A stretch of 39,569 bases of DNA from assembly GCA_905234555.1 (NCBI GenBank), contig CAJOHO010000027.1, positions 1-39,569 on the forward strand. Direction: 5' to 3'. Source of the DNA: an uncultured Bacteroidaceae bacterium. Its GTDB lineage: Bacteria > Bacteroidota > Bacteroidia > Bacteroidales > Bacteroidaceae. Made by a program: the position numbers and the translations under genes. The notes beneath the pieces are model-generated. The model did not search any database, was not told the DNA's origin, and worked only from the letters and a program-made list of their open reading frames with translations. Positions 23,441 to 32,091 of the stretch are shown here, one piece after another (within the stretch, counting starts at the first letter, position 1; each line of letters begins with the position of its first letter).

Positions 23441-25105
23441 TTATTTTCTGCTCTTTGCTTTACGAAGGGCGATGTCGTAGGCCTGGTCGTAATAGCTAAT
23501 GAAGTGTTTCCACAACGCCTGTTCTGCAATTTCGGCTGCGTGGTGACGTGCCTGAGAGACAGAACTGTTGTCCAGTTGGGTGAAATGAATCACAGCATCT
23601 CGGATATCGTCGGCAGCACGGTCGAAGTTGTTGTCTGTTCGATGCACCACATGCACGCCGTTGGTGGAGTGGTTCTTTGCGTCGTCGAGCGTCTGTGTCC
23701 AGAGTCCGAAACCTGCCAAGTCGGTAGTGATACAGGGAACATGGAATGCCACACTTTCGAGCGGAGTGTAACCCCAAGGTTCGTAGTAGGACGGATAAAT
23801 GCAGAGGTCCATACCGATGAGCAGGTCGTAGTAATGCATGTTGAAGATTCCGTCTTTCCCGTCGAGGTAGCAGGGTACAAAAACCAGCTTTACGGGGTCG
23901 AAGGGATGATTGTGCATGCCGAGCCAGTTCATCTGTTCGAGCAGCATGTCTGTGTCCTGATTATTCAGGTTGTGGGTGATGCGTGGATCTCCACAGGGTA
24001 GGTTGTCACCACCTTTGCTCAAGAGTTTGCGCTGAAGGTCGGGACGGGCTTCTTTCACCCATGCCGGTACCATCACGAAGGCGAGCACGTTCTTGTTCAG
24101 ACGGGAATCGTGACGCAGTCGGTTCATGGCATCTACAAACAGGTCGATACCCTTGTTCTTATATTCATAGCGTCCTCCGATGCTGACAAGGAGCGTGTCG
24201 TCCTTGAGCTGAGTCCCCATCAGGGCATTAGCCACCGTGAGGAGTTTCTTGCGTGCTTTCTTACGAGCTGCGTCGAACTCCTTACCTAATGTCGGCACGA
24301 AGTCGTTCTCAAAGCCGTTCATCAGTACCACGTCTGCCGGCTTTTCCAGCAATTGGGCACATTCACGGTCGGTAATGTCGCTGACCGTTGTAAAACAATC
24401 CACGTGGTGAGCTGTCTGCTTCTCGATGGAGTGCTTCGACTGCATGTTGAGTTCCTGCGCCATTTGGTCGCCATTGTAACCGGAGAGATAGTCGTAGAGC
24501 GGTTTCTGGTTGCCGGCAATGGAACGTCCGATGCTGGTTGCATGTGTGGTGAAGATGGTGGCAATGGCTGGGCAAGCCTGTTGCAGATAGAGTGCGCCGA
24601 GGCAAGTCATCCATTCGTGAGCCTGATAGACCACGTTTTCCTTGCGGGTCAGACCCATGAAGTTGTAGAAGCTTTCCACCACCTTTCCGGCAGCCCAGGA
24701 AAACATCGAAGCTTCATCATAGTCACCGTAGGCGTGAAGCGAATCCACCTGATACTGATCCCAAGCCCAGGCGTAGATCTCGTCTTTCTTCTCAAAGAAA
24801 GGATTGAAATCCACTAAAACGGCAATGGGTTCGCCTGGAATCATCCAGCGACCGATGCGAAGGTTAAGACCATCATTAGCTGCCGCATATTTGCGCCATG
24901 CAGCCATCAAAGACTTGTTTTCTTTGAATAAAGGGTTTTTCTTGTCTGTCCAAAAGTCGGGACCGATGAAAATCACTTTATCGGGCATTCGGTCCTGAAG
25001 AGTTTTGGCTCTTGTAGATAACACAGTATAGATTCCACCAACTTTGTTGCATACCTCCCATGAGGATTCAATGATGTAATCTGGCGATAGAAGTTTTTTG
25101 GGCAT
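23441..25105 (-). CDS. Glycogen synthase, GT3 (eukaryote-like) type
   Basis: 554 residues. The N-terminus ESSWEVCNKVGGIYTVLSTRA is the GT3 signature seen in eukaryotic glycogen synthases, distinct from the bacterial GT5 GlgA start. The C-terminal GT-B domain has IYPSYYEPWGYTPLESVAFHVP, holding the conserved Glu pair of the donor site. It transfers glucose from a nucleotide sugar to alpha-1,4-glucan; donor (UDP- or ADP-glucose) is not certain. GT3 enzymes are normal in Bacteroidales. It is the first gene of the glycogen operon, with a promoter at 25222-25229. Confidence 0.9.
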   Translation of the reverse strand: MPKKLLSPDYIIESSWEVCNKVGGIYTVLSTRAKTLQDRMPDKVIFIGPDFWTDKKNPLFKENKSLMAAWRKYAAANDGLNLRIGRWMIPGEPIAVLVDFNPFFEKKDEIYAWAWDQYQVDSLHAYGDYDEASMFSWAAGKVVESFYNFMGLTRKENVVYQAHEWMTCLGALYLQQACPAIATIFTTHATSIGRSIAGNQKPLYDYLSGYNGDQMAQELNMQSKHSIEKQTAHHVDCFTTVSDITDRECAQLLEKPADVVLMNGFENDFVPTLGKEFDAARKKARKKLLTVANALMGTQLKDDTLLVSIGGRYEYKNKGIDLFVDAMNRLRHDSRLNKNVLAFVMVPAWVKEARPDLQRKLLSKGGDNLPCGDPRITHNLNNQDTDMLLEQMNWLGMHNHPFDPVKLVFVPCYLDGKDGIFNMHYYDLLIGMDLCIYPSYYEPWGYTPLESVAFHVPCITTDLAGFGLWTQTLDDAKNHSTNGVHVVHRTDNNFDRAADDIRDAVIHFTQLDNSSVSQARHHAAEIAEQALWKHFISYYDQAYDIALRKAKSRK

Positions 25106-25221
25106 CCTAAAGAATTTAATGTAAAGTTGACAACCGCCAGTTGACGAGTTGACAAGTTAAACGAATAAGTGTTGCCTAAAACCTAAAAACGGATTTTTTC
25201 GGACTTACCTTAAATCGAGTG

Positions 25222-25229
25222 CAAAGGTA
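25222..25229 (-). promoter_or_regulatory. Promoter -7 box of the glycogen operon
   Basis: Minus-strand TACCTTTG fits TAnnTTTG, about 117 nt before the synthase ATG. The -33 region is AT-rich without a clear TTTG. Confidence 0.65.
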
Positions 25230-25394
25230 CTGATTATTTTTGAATTATAGAAATAATTCTGCTAAAAAATAATGCTCGAAGCGTTGAATTATCCCACATT
25301 GATAAAGACGGTACGATTCAGGTATCACACGAAGTCAATTTTCCAAGAATTTGATGATTCCAAGAAGTCTTTTTTTTCGAAGCAGTCAATCCTT

Positions 25395-26135
25395 CTACAG
25401 CGTACAGGACTGGATCTCGTCGTAGAGGGTTGTCCATGCGTCAGAAAGGCTCTGCATGGAGGGAAACAGAAGGTTGGCTCCAGCATCCAGCAAGGCAGAG
25501 TCGGGTAGGGGACCTGTGTTGACGGCGATAGTGAAGATGCCTGCCGCCACACCCGCTTGGATGCCTAACGGCGCATTTTCTACGACGATAGCCTGATGGG
25601 CTAGAACGCCTGCTTTTTCCAGTCCCATGAGGTAGGGTTCTGGATTGGGCTTTCCGTAACGGACATCTTTGGCGGTCACCATGCAGTCGGGGTTGAAGAT
25701 GCCAGGAAAGGCTTCGTCCAGGCGTCCTAAGAGAGATGCCTGACCGGATCCTGTAACAAGGACGGGAGTGACTCCTGATTTCGTCACTTGTTTCAGCAGT
25801 TCGTAAGCTCCTTCGATGGCTGGAGGTTCAGGACATTGGTTGAAGAGTTCACTCTTGAAGGCATAAATCTCGGCGGCTGTCTCGTCGCTCACTTCATGGC
25901 CTCGCTCTCGCATGCTCACAGCGTTAATCGTGCTTTTGCCCGTACGTCCTTCGTTGAGATAGACCTCCTCGGCTGTGATGTGCATGCCGTAGTGCAGGAG
26001 TGCGTCCTGCCATACGCGTGCGTGGTTCTTCATAGAATCAAAGAGCACACCGTCCATGTCAAACAGGGCGGCGTGCAGGTCGATTCGCTGATAGTTGTGA
26101 TTCTTGAGATATGTTTGTAAAGCTGACTCAAACAT
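25395..26135 (-). CDS. HAD-family phosphatase, beta-phosphoglucomutase-like
   Basis: 246 residues. HAD motif I is ALFDMDGVLFDSM (about 23-35), motif II Thr/Ser in VLVTGSGQAS, motif III Lys in KDVRYGKPNPEPY, and motif IV near VVENAPLGIQAG. The helical cap between motifs I and II places it with the beta-phosphoglucomutase-like group of sugar-phosphate phosphatases and mutases. Its ATG overlaps the pgi stop codon (TAATG), so translation is coupled. Together with pgi this suggests a sugar-phosphate substrate, but which one is unknown. Confidence 0.87.
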   Translation of the reverse strand: MFESALQTYLKNHNYQRIDLHAALFDMDGVLFDSMKNHARVWQDALLHYGMHITAEEVYLNEGRTGKSTINAVSMRERGHEVSDETAAEIYAFKSELFNQCPEPPAIEGAYELLKQVTKSGVTPVLVTGSGQASLLGRLDEAFPGIFNPDCMVTAKDVRYGKPNPEPYLMGLEKAGVLAHQAIVVENAPLGIQAGVAAGIFTIAVNTGPLPDSALLDAGANLLFPSMQSLSDAWTTLYDEIQSCTL

Positions 26136-27475
26136 TATTTCAGTCTTTCGCGGATAGCTTTGCTTTCGGCTTCATAGCCTGGCTTGTTGAGTAACGCAAA
26201 CATATTGCGTTTGTAATCTTCTACACCTGGCTGGTTGAATGGGTTCACACCCAGCACCAATCCGCTCACACCACAAGCCTTCTCGAAGAAGTAGATGAGC
26301 TGTCCCAAGTTGTAGGCATCCAGACGGTCGATGCTGATACGGATGTTGGGAACTCCGCCATCTACGTGTGCCAGCTGGGTACCGAGTTCAGCTTGGTGGT
26401 TCACTTCGTCGATGCGCTTGCCAGCCAGGAAGTTCAGACCGTCGAGGTTCTCCTCGTCGGTGGGTACTTCCAGCTTGTGTTCTGGCTTGTCCACCGAGAT
26501 GACAGTTTCGAAGATGGTGCGTTCGCCGTCCTGAATCCACTGACCCATCGAGTGAAGGTCGGTAGAGAAATCGACAGCGGCAGGGAAGATACCTTTCTTG
26601 TCCTTGCCTTCGCTCTCGCCGTACAGCTGCTTCCACCATTCGTTCACATAGTGGAGCTTGGGCTGGAAGTTGACAAGGATTTCAATTTTCTTTCCGTTGG
26701 TGTAGAGGGCGTTGCGGATGGCAGCGTACTGTGCACAGAGGTTGTCGGCGAAAGGAACGCTGATGTCTGTGGCTTTCTCCATATCCTGAGCACCCTTCAC
26801 CAGTGCGTCGATGTCAAAGCCTGCACAGGCAATGGGAAGCAAACCTACCGGAGTGAGTACGGAGAAGCGTCCGCCTACATTGTCGGGGATGATGAAGGAT
26901 GTGTATCCTTCCTTGTCGGCTGTGGTGCGGGCAGCACCTTTCTTGGCATCCGTTACGGCTACAATCACTTTGCGGGCCATGTCCTTGCCACGCTCTTCCT
27001 CGCACATACGCTTGAGCAGACGGAAGGTGATGGCTGTCTCAGTCGTGGTTCCTGACTTGGAGATGTTGATGACGCCGAAACGCTTGCCGTGCAGGTAGTC
27101 GATGAGTTCGCTGAGGTAATCCTCGCCGATGTTGTTGCCGGCAAAGAGAATGCGTGGGATGTCGCTGGCTTTCAGCCAACCGAATGTGTCGCCAAGGGCT
27201 TCGAGAACGGCACGTGCACCCAGGTAGCTGCCGCCGATACCGGCTACAACCACAGCTTCGCAGTTCTCGCGAAGGGTTTGTGCGCATGCTTTGATTTTAC
27301 AAAGAAATCCAGGTGTGATGGCTGTGGGCAGGTGGAGCCAGCCTAAGAAGTCGTTACCAGGACAAGTGCCTTCTTCCAGAGCCTTCATGGCAGCATTAAC
27401 TGCCGGCTCGTAACTTTCTACAGTTCCAGCAGGAAGGAACTGAGCTGCTTTTGTAATGTCAAGTTTCATTGTCAT
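26135..27475 (-). CDS. pgi: Glucose-6-phosphate isomerase
   Basis: 446 residues from ATG 27475 (ATG 27469 is equally possible). Interconverts glucose 6-phosphate and fructose 6-phosphate. Signatures: [43 protein letters not shown], and a C-terminal catalytic block [18 protein letters not shown]. Length matches the short bacterial (Bacillus-like) form. The frame stays open upstream, but residues there ([10 protein letters not shown]) translate a palindromic repeat copy between gpsA and pgi, so I reject the longer start. It is the third gene of lysS-gpsA-pgi-HAD. Confidence 0.95.
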   Translation of the reverse strand: MTMKLDITKAAQFLPAGTVESYEPAVNAAMKALEEGTCPGNDFLGWLHLPTAITPGFLCKIKACAQTLRENCEAVVVAGIGGSYLGARAVLEALGDTFGWLKASDIPRILFAGNNIGEDYLSELIDYLHGKRFGVINISKSGTTTETAITFRLLKRMCEEERGKDMARKVIVAVTDAKKGAARTTADKEGYTSFIIPDNVGGRFSVLTPVGLLPIACAGFDIDALVKGAQDMEKATDISVPFADNLCAQYAAIRNALYTNGKKIEILVNFQPKLHYVNEWWKQLYGESEGKDKKGIFPAAVDFSTDLHSMGQWIQDGERTIFETVISVDKPEHKLEVPTDEENLDGLNFLAGKRIDEVNHQAELGTQLAHVDGGVPNIRISIDRLDAYNLGQLIYFFEKACGVSGLVLGVNPFNQPGVEDYKRNMFALLNKPGYEAESKAIRERLK

Positions 27476-27493
27476 TATAGGGGTTTTATGGAA

Positions 27494-27520
27494 CCCTACG
27501 GGAAAACCGCAGGGCACAGT
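27494..27520 (-). repeat. Palindromic repeat family 1, copy E (between gpsA and pgi)
   Basis: Arms CCCTACGG and CCGCAGGG with one mismatch around GAAAA, tail CACAGT. Preceded by GGAA as in copies C and D. Confidence 0.82.
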
Positions 27521-27550
27521 AATAATGGTTTTTTATGAATTGAAGGGACC

Positions 27551-28552
27551 TTAGCGGAGGCTGTCGGCAAGAATCTTGATTTCTACCGATGGGGCAATCC
27601 GTTCGTAGAGAATGTTATAGACGGCGTCGAGGATGGGCATGTTGACGTGGTAAATCTTGTTGATTTCCTTCATGCATTTCGTGCCGTAGTATCCTTCCGC
27701 AATCATTTCCATTTCCAGCTGGGCAGTCTTCACGGAGTAGCCTTTACCAATCATCGTTCCGAACATACGGTTGCGTGAGAAGTTGGAGTACATTGTCACC
27801 AGCAGGTCGCCCATATAGGCTGAGTCGCTGATGCTGCGTTCTTCGGGTTCGATGGTGCGGAGGAATCGTGTCATCTCCTGTACACAGTTGCAGACGAGGA
27901 CAGCCAGGAAGTTGTCTCCGTATTTCAGTCCGTGACAGATGCCCGAAGCGATGGCATAGACGTTCTTCAGAACGGCGCTAAATTCGATGCCTTCGATATC
28001 TGTGCTGACGCTGGTGAGGACAAACTTGTTGTGAAGTAGATCTGCCACCACTTGTGCGTTTTCCAGGTTGCGGCATCCAGCTGTCAGGTAACAAAGGCGG
28101 TCGAGTGCCACTTCTTCGGCATGCGACGGACCACCGATGCAGACCACGTTTTCTTCTGGTACGTTGAAAGCCTGCTGGAAATAGTGGGAAATCGTGATGT
28201 TCTCATCAGGCACGATACCTTTGATGGCTGTCACCACCAACTTGTCGCGCAGGCTGGTCTTCAGCTTCTTTAAGTGGCTTTTCAGATAAGGCGATGGAGT
28301 CACGAAGATCAGCGTGTCGTAGTTGCGGACAATCTCATTGATGTCGCTTGAGAAGTTGATGCGGTTCGTGTCGAAGTGCAGTCCAGTCAGATAAGACGGG
28401 TTGTGCCCCAACCTCTTGAAATCCTCAATGCGGTCGTCGCGGCGCATGTACCATCCTATTGTTTCTTCGTGGCACAGCACAATCTTGGCGATAGCCGTAG
28501 CCCAGCTACCTCCACCCATAACTGCTACTTTTCCACAAGTCTGGAATTCCAT
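27551..28552 (-). CDS. gpsA: NAD(P)-dependent glycerol-3-phosphate dehydrogenase
   Basis: 333 residues, standard for GpsA. Reduces dihydroxyacetone phosphate to sn-glycerol 3-phosphate for phospholipid synthesis. The Rossmann site is VAVMGGGSWATAIAKIV (about 9-25), and the catalytic lysine lies in NVYAIASGICHGLKYGDNF-type sequence (AVLKNVYAIASG). It sits in the lysS-gpsA-pgi-HAD unit, between two repeat-filled gaps. Confidence 0.94.
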   Translation of the reverse strand: MEFQTCGKVAVMGGGSWATAIAKIVLCHEETIGWYMRRDDRIEDFKRLGHNPSYLTGLHFDTNRINFSSDINEIVRNYDTLIFVTPSPYLKSHLKKLKTSLRDKLVVTAIKGIVPDENITISHYFQQAFNVPEENVVCIGGPSHAEEVALDRLCYLTAGCRNLENAQVVADLLHNKFVLTSVSTDIEGIEFSAVLKNVYAIASGICHGLKYGDNFLAVLVCNCVQEMTRFLRTIEPEERSISDSAYMGDLLVTMYSNFSRNRMFGTMIGKGYSVKTAQLEMEMIAEGYYGTKCMKEINKIYHVNMPILDAVYNILYERIAPSVEIKILADSLR

Positions 28553-28581
28553 GCGATAAACGTTTTATTGTTTAACGATCT

Positions 28582-28607
28582 CCTCGCGGAAAAACCGCGA
28601 GGACAGT
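28582..28607 (-). repeat. Palindromic repeat family 1, copy F (between lysS and gpsA)
   Basis: Arms CCTCGCGG and CCGCGAGG (perfect 8 bp) around AAAAA, tail ACAGT, one CA shorter than the other copies. Confidence 0.82.
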
Positions 28608-28617
28608 TTTGTTTTTT

Positions 28618-28645
28618 TAATGCGGGAGAACCGCGAGGTACAATT
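28618..28645 (-). repeat. Palindromic repeat family 1, copy G, decayed
   Basis: Right arm CCGCGAGG and tail TACAAT are preserved after GAGAA, but the left arm keeps only GCGG. It lies just upstream of the lysS stop in plus orientation and 11 nt from copy F. Confidence 0.6.
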
Positions 28646-30372
28646 TAGAGCTTTGCGATGATGGCGTTCAGTTCGTCCACGCTGGGCTTTTGGATGTCCA
28701 GCTTGTATTTCTTCAGAATCTCGCCAATCTGCTGTTGAATTTTCTGGGCGTTGCCGTCTTTCAGGTCGGAAACGAGGTTATAGCCGGCTTTCTGGAGTAC
28801 AGGCACGATGTCGGCTGTGAAACCCAGTTCCGTGAACTTCTCTACGCTGTCCTTCGGCATCTTCTTCTCAGGCTTCATCTGTGGGAAGAAGAGTACTTCC
28901 TGAATGGTCATCTTGCCAGTCATGAGCATCACCAGACGATCGATACCGATGCCGATACCACTCGTAGGAGGCATACCGTATTGCAGGGCACGCAGGAAAT
29001 CCTGGTCGATAATCATGGCCTCGTCATCGCCCTTATCTGCCAGTCGCATCTGTTCCACGAAGCGTTCTTCCTGGTCGATGGGGTCGTTCAGCTCAGAATA
29101 GGCATTAGCCAACTCCTTGCCGTTCACCATCAACTCGAAACGCTCGGTCAGTCCTGGCTTCGAACGATGCATCTTGGTGAGTGGCGACATCTCAACAGGA
29201 TAGTCGATAATGAAGGTTGGCTGGATGAAAGTGCCTTCGCAGGTCTCGCCGAAGATTTCGTCAATCAGCTTACCCTTACCCATCGTGTCATCCACTTCGA
29301 TGTTCAGTTTCTTGGCAACTTCGCGAATCTCGTCCTCGCTCTTGCCGTTCAGGTCATAGCCTGTCTGCTCCTTGATAGCATCGAGGATGGGCAGACGGCG
29401 GTACGGAGCCTTGAACGAGATGGTCTTGCCATCTACTACGCTCTCAGTCGTTCCGTTCACAGCGATGCAGATCTTTTCCAGCAACTGTTCCGTGAACGAC
29501 ATCATCCAGTTGTAATCCTTATATTGTACGTACAGCTCCATGCACGTGAACTCAGGGTTGTGTGTGCGGTCCATACCTTCGTTGCGGAAGTTCTTGCCGA
29601 TTTCATACACACCTTCGAAACCGCCCACGATGAGACGCTTTAGGTAGAGTTCCGTAGCGATGCGCATATACATATCCACGTTCAGCGCATTGAAATGTGT
29701 GATGAAGGGACGGGCTGAAGCACCACCTGCTATATTCTGCAAAGTAGGAGTCTCCACTTCTGTATAGCCTGCTTCGTCCAGCACGTTGCGCAGCGTTCGC
29801 AGCACGGTGGCACGTTTCAGGAAAGTGTCCTTTACGCCTTTGTTCACAACCAGGTCCACATAGCGCTGGCGATAACGCAGTTCTGGGTCGTCGAACGAGT
29901 CATACACATTACCCTCTGCGTCTGTCTTCACGATGGGCAGCGGCTTCAGGCTCTTGCTGAGCACGGTCAGTTCCTTGGCGTGAACGGAGATCTCACCTGT
30001 CTGCGTGCGGAACACAAAGCCCTTCACGCCGATGAAGTCGCCCAGGTCGAGCAGTTTCTTGAAAACGGAGTTGTAGAGGTCCTTGTTTTCGTCGGGACAG
30101 ATGTCGTCACGGGTGATGTATGCCTGGATTCTTCCTTTGGAGTCTTGTATTTCAACAAACGACGCTTTTCCCATCACGCGGCGGCTCATCATTCGTCCAG
30201 CGATGCACACTTCTCTGGGTTCTGCATCATCCTTGAATTCCGCCAGGATATCAGTGGAAAAAGCGTTGGTAGGGTATTCTGCGGCAGGATAGGGGTCGAT
30301 GCCCATGTCCTTCAGAGCCTGCAAGTTGTTTCTGCGGTTAATCTCTTGTTCAGACAGTTCTAAGATATTCAT
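28645..30372 (-). CDS. lysS: Lysyl-tRNA synthetase, class II
   Basis: 575 residues. An OB-fold anticodon-binding domain (about 60-165) precedes the class II core, with FRNEGMDRTHNPEFTCMELY (motif 2) and GIGIGIDRLVMLMTG (motif 3). After the core at about residue 500 there is a 70-residue helical extension ending LDIQKPSVDELNAIIAKL, absent from the E. coli enzyme but, as far as I recall, usual in Bacteroidales LysRS. It is the first gene of a four-gene unit, with its own promoter at 30425-30432. Confidence 0.96.
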   Translation of the reverse strand: MNILELSEQEINRRNNLQALKDMGIDPYPAAEYPTNAFSTDILAEFKDDAEPREVCIAGRMMSRRVMGKASFVEIQDSKGRIQAYITRDDICPDENKDLYNSVFKKLLDLGDFIGVKGFVFRTQTGEISVHAKELTVLSKSLKPLPIVKTDAEGNVYDSFDDPELRYRQRYVDLVVNKGVKDTFLKRATVLRTLRNVLDEAGYTEVETPTLQNIAGGASARPFITHFNALNVDMYMRIATELYLKRLIVGGFEGVYEIGKNFRNEGMDRTHNPEFTCMELYVQYKDYNWMMSFTEQLLEKICIAVNGTTESVVDGKTISFKAPYRRLPILDAIKEQTGYDLNGKSEDEIREVAKKLNIEVDDTMGKGKLIDEIFGETCEGTFIQPTFIIDYPVEMSPLTKMHRSKPGLTERFELMVNGKELANAYSELNDPIDQEERFVEQMRLADKGDDEAMIIDQDFLRALQYGMPPTSGIGIGIDRLVMLMTGKMTIQEVLFFPQMKPEKKMPKDSVEKFTELGFTADIVPVLQKAGYNLVSDLKDGNAQKIQQQIGEILKKYKLDIQKPSVDELNAIIAKL

Positions 30373-30424
30373 AAGATTCTTCTTTCTACTTGTACGTTTC
30401 TATTGTACTTTCTTAAAAACGGTG

Positions 30425-30432
30425 CAAAGATA
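30425..30432 (-). promoter_or_regulatory. Promoter -7 box of the lysS operon
   Basis: Minus-strand TATCTTTG fits TAnnTTTG, 53 nt before the ATG. Confidence 0.68.
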
Positions 30433-30565
30433 CGCATTTTTATTGAAAGTAGAAAGCATAAACTTGAAAATGTGCACAAAACACCTCAAAAATGCTCACG
30501 CATCCCCCACAATGTCAAATCTGCATGGATTTTAAACGGTTTAACTCTGTTAACTCTGGCTGAAC

Positions 30566-30715
30566 TTTGAGCGTGCTTCAACGAAAATTTGAGCGTGTTC
30601 TGGTAGAATTTTGAACGTGCTCTGAAAGAATTTTGAACGTGCTCAAATTTCTCACAGAGAACGCCTGAAAATGTTGTGCGAGCGTGTTGAGGGTTGTCGT
30701 GTGAATGTGCTTCAC
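30566..30715. repeat. Direct repeat array with 22-bp period
   Basis: The core TTTGARCGTG begins at 30566, 30588, 30610 and 30632, exactly 22 bp apart. More degenerate cores (GAACGCCTGAAA, GAGCGTGTTGAG, GAATGTGCTTCA) continue at 30659, 30680 and 30703, spaced 21-24 bp. Several units contain a short TTGA...TCAA dyad. Confidence 0.8.
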
Positions 30716-30725
30716 CGACCTTGCA

Positions 30726-30914
30726 TGCGCCAAATGCCAAATTAGCCAAATACCAAATAAGAAATTAGAAAAAAATCCGCCCTTTATTATATAATAATAA
30801 TTAATAGGGATAGAAGTAAATGGATAGGAACTATATAATATATAATAATATAATAACTACCCCTTCACGCTTATTTGGCGTTTGGCGTTTGGCGTTTTTG
30901 GCGTTTTTGGCGCA
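30726..30914. repeat. AT-rich block bounded by long imperfect inverted repeats
   Basis: The left side (30726-30761) begins TGCGCCAAATGCCAAATTAG and ends CCAAATAAG. The right side (30870-30914) begins CTTATTTGG and ends TTTTTGGCGCA. They are imperfect reverse complements built from CCAAA / TTTGGCG units. The 108-nt centre is mostly A and T with TATATAATA runs. The right side ends 7 nt from the stop codon of the LD-carboxypeptidase gene. Confidence 0.75.
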
Positions 30915-30921
30915 CCTGTTC

Positions 30922-31950
30922 TTACTTGCCGTCGATGTTGAACTGGAGGGTGGCTCCGTCGGAACGTACGTCGATGGTGACGTTGGCACCCATCACAAGG
31001 GGAAGGTTCACGTCGCCATGACCGCCGGGGAATCCGCAGAGCACAGGAATGTTGTACTGGACAAGCATTTCGTGGAGCATGGCCTCGACACTTTCGTAAG
31101 TGAATTCCGTGCCGCAGTCGGTGAACTCGCCGAGAACGATGCCGCGACAACGGTCGAGCACGCCGTTCATCTGGAGAATACGCATCTGTCGGTCGATGTT
31201 GTGCATCGATTCCTCTACTTCCTCAACAAAGAGAATGAGGTCCTTGCCTCTTGTGGCATCGGCCTGCGTGCCAAGGTTGGGTACGAAGGTGCAGAGGTTG
31301 CCTCCTACCAGCACGCCGCTGGCCTGACCCTCGATGTTCTGCGGATGTGCATGAATCTCGTAACGGGGTACGTCGCCCATCAGCAGGTCGCGCATCAGCG
31401 TGCTCGTCTCGTCGGTGCCTCCCTTGGCGAGAAACGAACTCATGGTGCCGTGTATGCTCATCACGCCGGCACGGGTTAGCAAGCCGTGGAGAGTGGTGAT
31501 GTCGCTGAATCCTACCAGCCACTTGGGTGAGGCTTTCAGTTCGTTCAGCGTCAGCTGGTCGATGAGCTGGATGGTGCCATAACCGCCTCGGTTACAGATG
31601 ATAGCCTTGATGCTGGGGTCGGCCAGTGCCCATCGGATGTCGCTCACACGCTCGGCAACTGTTCCGGCATAGCGTCCGTCCACTACCTTGCCCACGTTGG
31701 GACCAATGACGGGTTCCAGTCCCCAGCCGCGCAATACGTCGGCAGTCTTCTCCACGTTCTCCATCGGCGTGAAGTAGGAGGGCGAAATCAATGCTACCTT
31801 ATCGCCCGCCTTCAGGTAATCGGGCTTCATGCATTTCAATGTGATTGGCTTGGAATTGTTCATTTCCGTTTGTTCGTCGCTGTCGTCGCATGATGTCAGT
31901 ACAGGACTGCACATCAGAACGGCAATCAGCATTCCTAATAGTTTCTTCAT
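30922..31950 (-). CDS. LD-carboxypeptidase (S66 family), predicted lipoprotein
   Basis: 342 residues from ATG 31950. The N-terminus KKLLGMLIAVLMCSPVLTSCDD is a lipoprotein signal with Cys at about 21. The body is peptidase family S66: KAGDKVALISPSYF, the nucleophile Ser in WLVGFSDITTLH, the Glu in LILFVEEVEESMHNIDRQM, and the His in GFPGGHGDVNLPLVMGA. S66 enzymes cleave the L,D bond in muropeptides during cell-wall recycling. Some relatives act on other substrates, such as microcin. Lipidation would place it at a membrane facing the periplasm, unlike cytoplasmic E. coli LdcA. Promoter at 32004. Confidence 0.88.
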   Translation of the reverse strand: MKKLLGMLIAVLMCSPVLTSCDDSDEQTEMNNSKPITLKCMKPDYLKAGDKVALISPSYFTPMENVEKTADVLRGWGLEPVIGPNVGKVVDGRYAGTVAERVSDIRWALADPSIKAIICNRGGYGTIQLIDQLTLNELKASPKWLVGFSDITTLHGLLTRAGVMSIHGTMSSFLAKGGTDETSTLMRDLLMGDVPRYEIHAHPQNIEGQASGVLVGGNLCTFVPNLGTQADATRGKDLILFVEEVEESMHNIDRQMRILQMNGVLDRCRGIVLGEFTDCGTEFTYESVEAMLHEMLVQYNIPVLCGFPGGHGDVNLPLVMGANVTIDVRSDGATLQFNIDGK

Positions 31951-32003
31951 TATGATTTTAATATGATGTTTTACGTTTGAGTGCCAATGGTTCAAAAACG
32001 CTG

Positions 32004-32034
32004 CGAAGTTACGAATAAATCTTGATTCCTGCAA
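32004..32034 (-). promoter_or_regulatory. Promoter of the LD-carboxypeptidase gene
   Basis: Minus-strand TTGC (32034-32031), 19 nt, then TAACTTCG (32011-32004), one base off TAnnTTTG. 54 nt before the ATG. Confidence 0.55.
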
Positions 32035-32053
32035 GTTTTTCGCGGATAAACAC

Positions 32054-32085
32054 CAACGGCTCCCTGATTTCTCAAGGAACCGTTG
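32054..32085 (-). terminator. Hairpin after the sigma / regulator unit
   Basis: Minus-strand CAACGGTTCCTTGA and TCAGGGAGCCGTTG pair over 14 bp with two G-U around a GAAA tetraloop, starting 6 nt after the stop codon. The following GTGTTTATC is a weak T tract, so termination is likely but not textbook. Confidence 0.65.
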
Positions 32086-32091
32086 CGTGAT

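Larger units (their letters stand above)
30373..30921. other. Long non-coding stretch between lysS and the LD-carboxypeptidase gene
   Basis: About 550 nt with no convincing gene. It holds the lysS promoter, a 22-bp-period direct repeat array (30566-30715) and an AT-rich block bounded by inverted repeats (30726-30914). An 87-codon frame on the minus strand (30486-30749) only translates the repeats. Confidence 0.75.

Noticed and set aside
25262-25394. Possible terminator after the HAD gene
   Set aside because: A T-rich or A-rich tract is present but no stable stem; only a direct repeat of CCAAGAA.
27476-27517. 5' extension of pgi ([11 protein letters not shown])
   Set aside because: It translates palindromic repeat copy E located between genes.
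28690-29643. 317-codon frame opposite lysS
   Set aside because: Antisense shadow; the lysS frame has all class II synthetase motifs.
30566-30715. Possible CRISPR array
   Set aside because: Units are contiguous with 22-bp period and decay gradually; there are no unique spacers and no cas genes.
30486-30749. 87-codon minus-strand frame in the gap upstream of lysS
   Set aside because: It only translates the 22-bp repeats; no plausible start signal or conserved feature.
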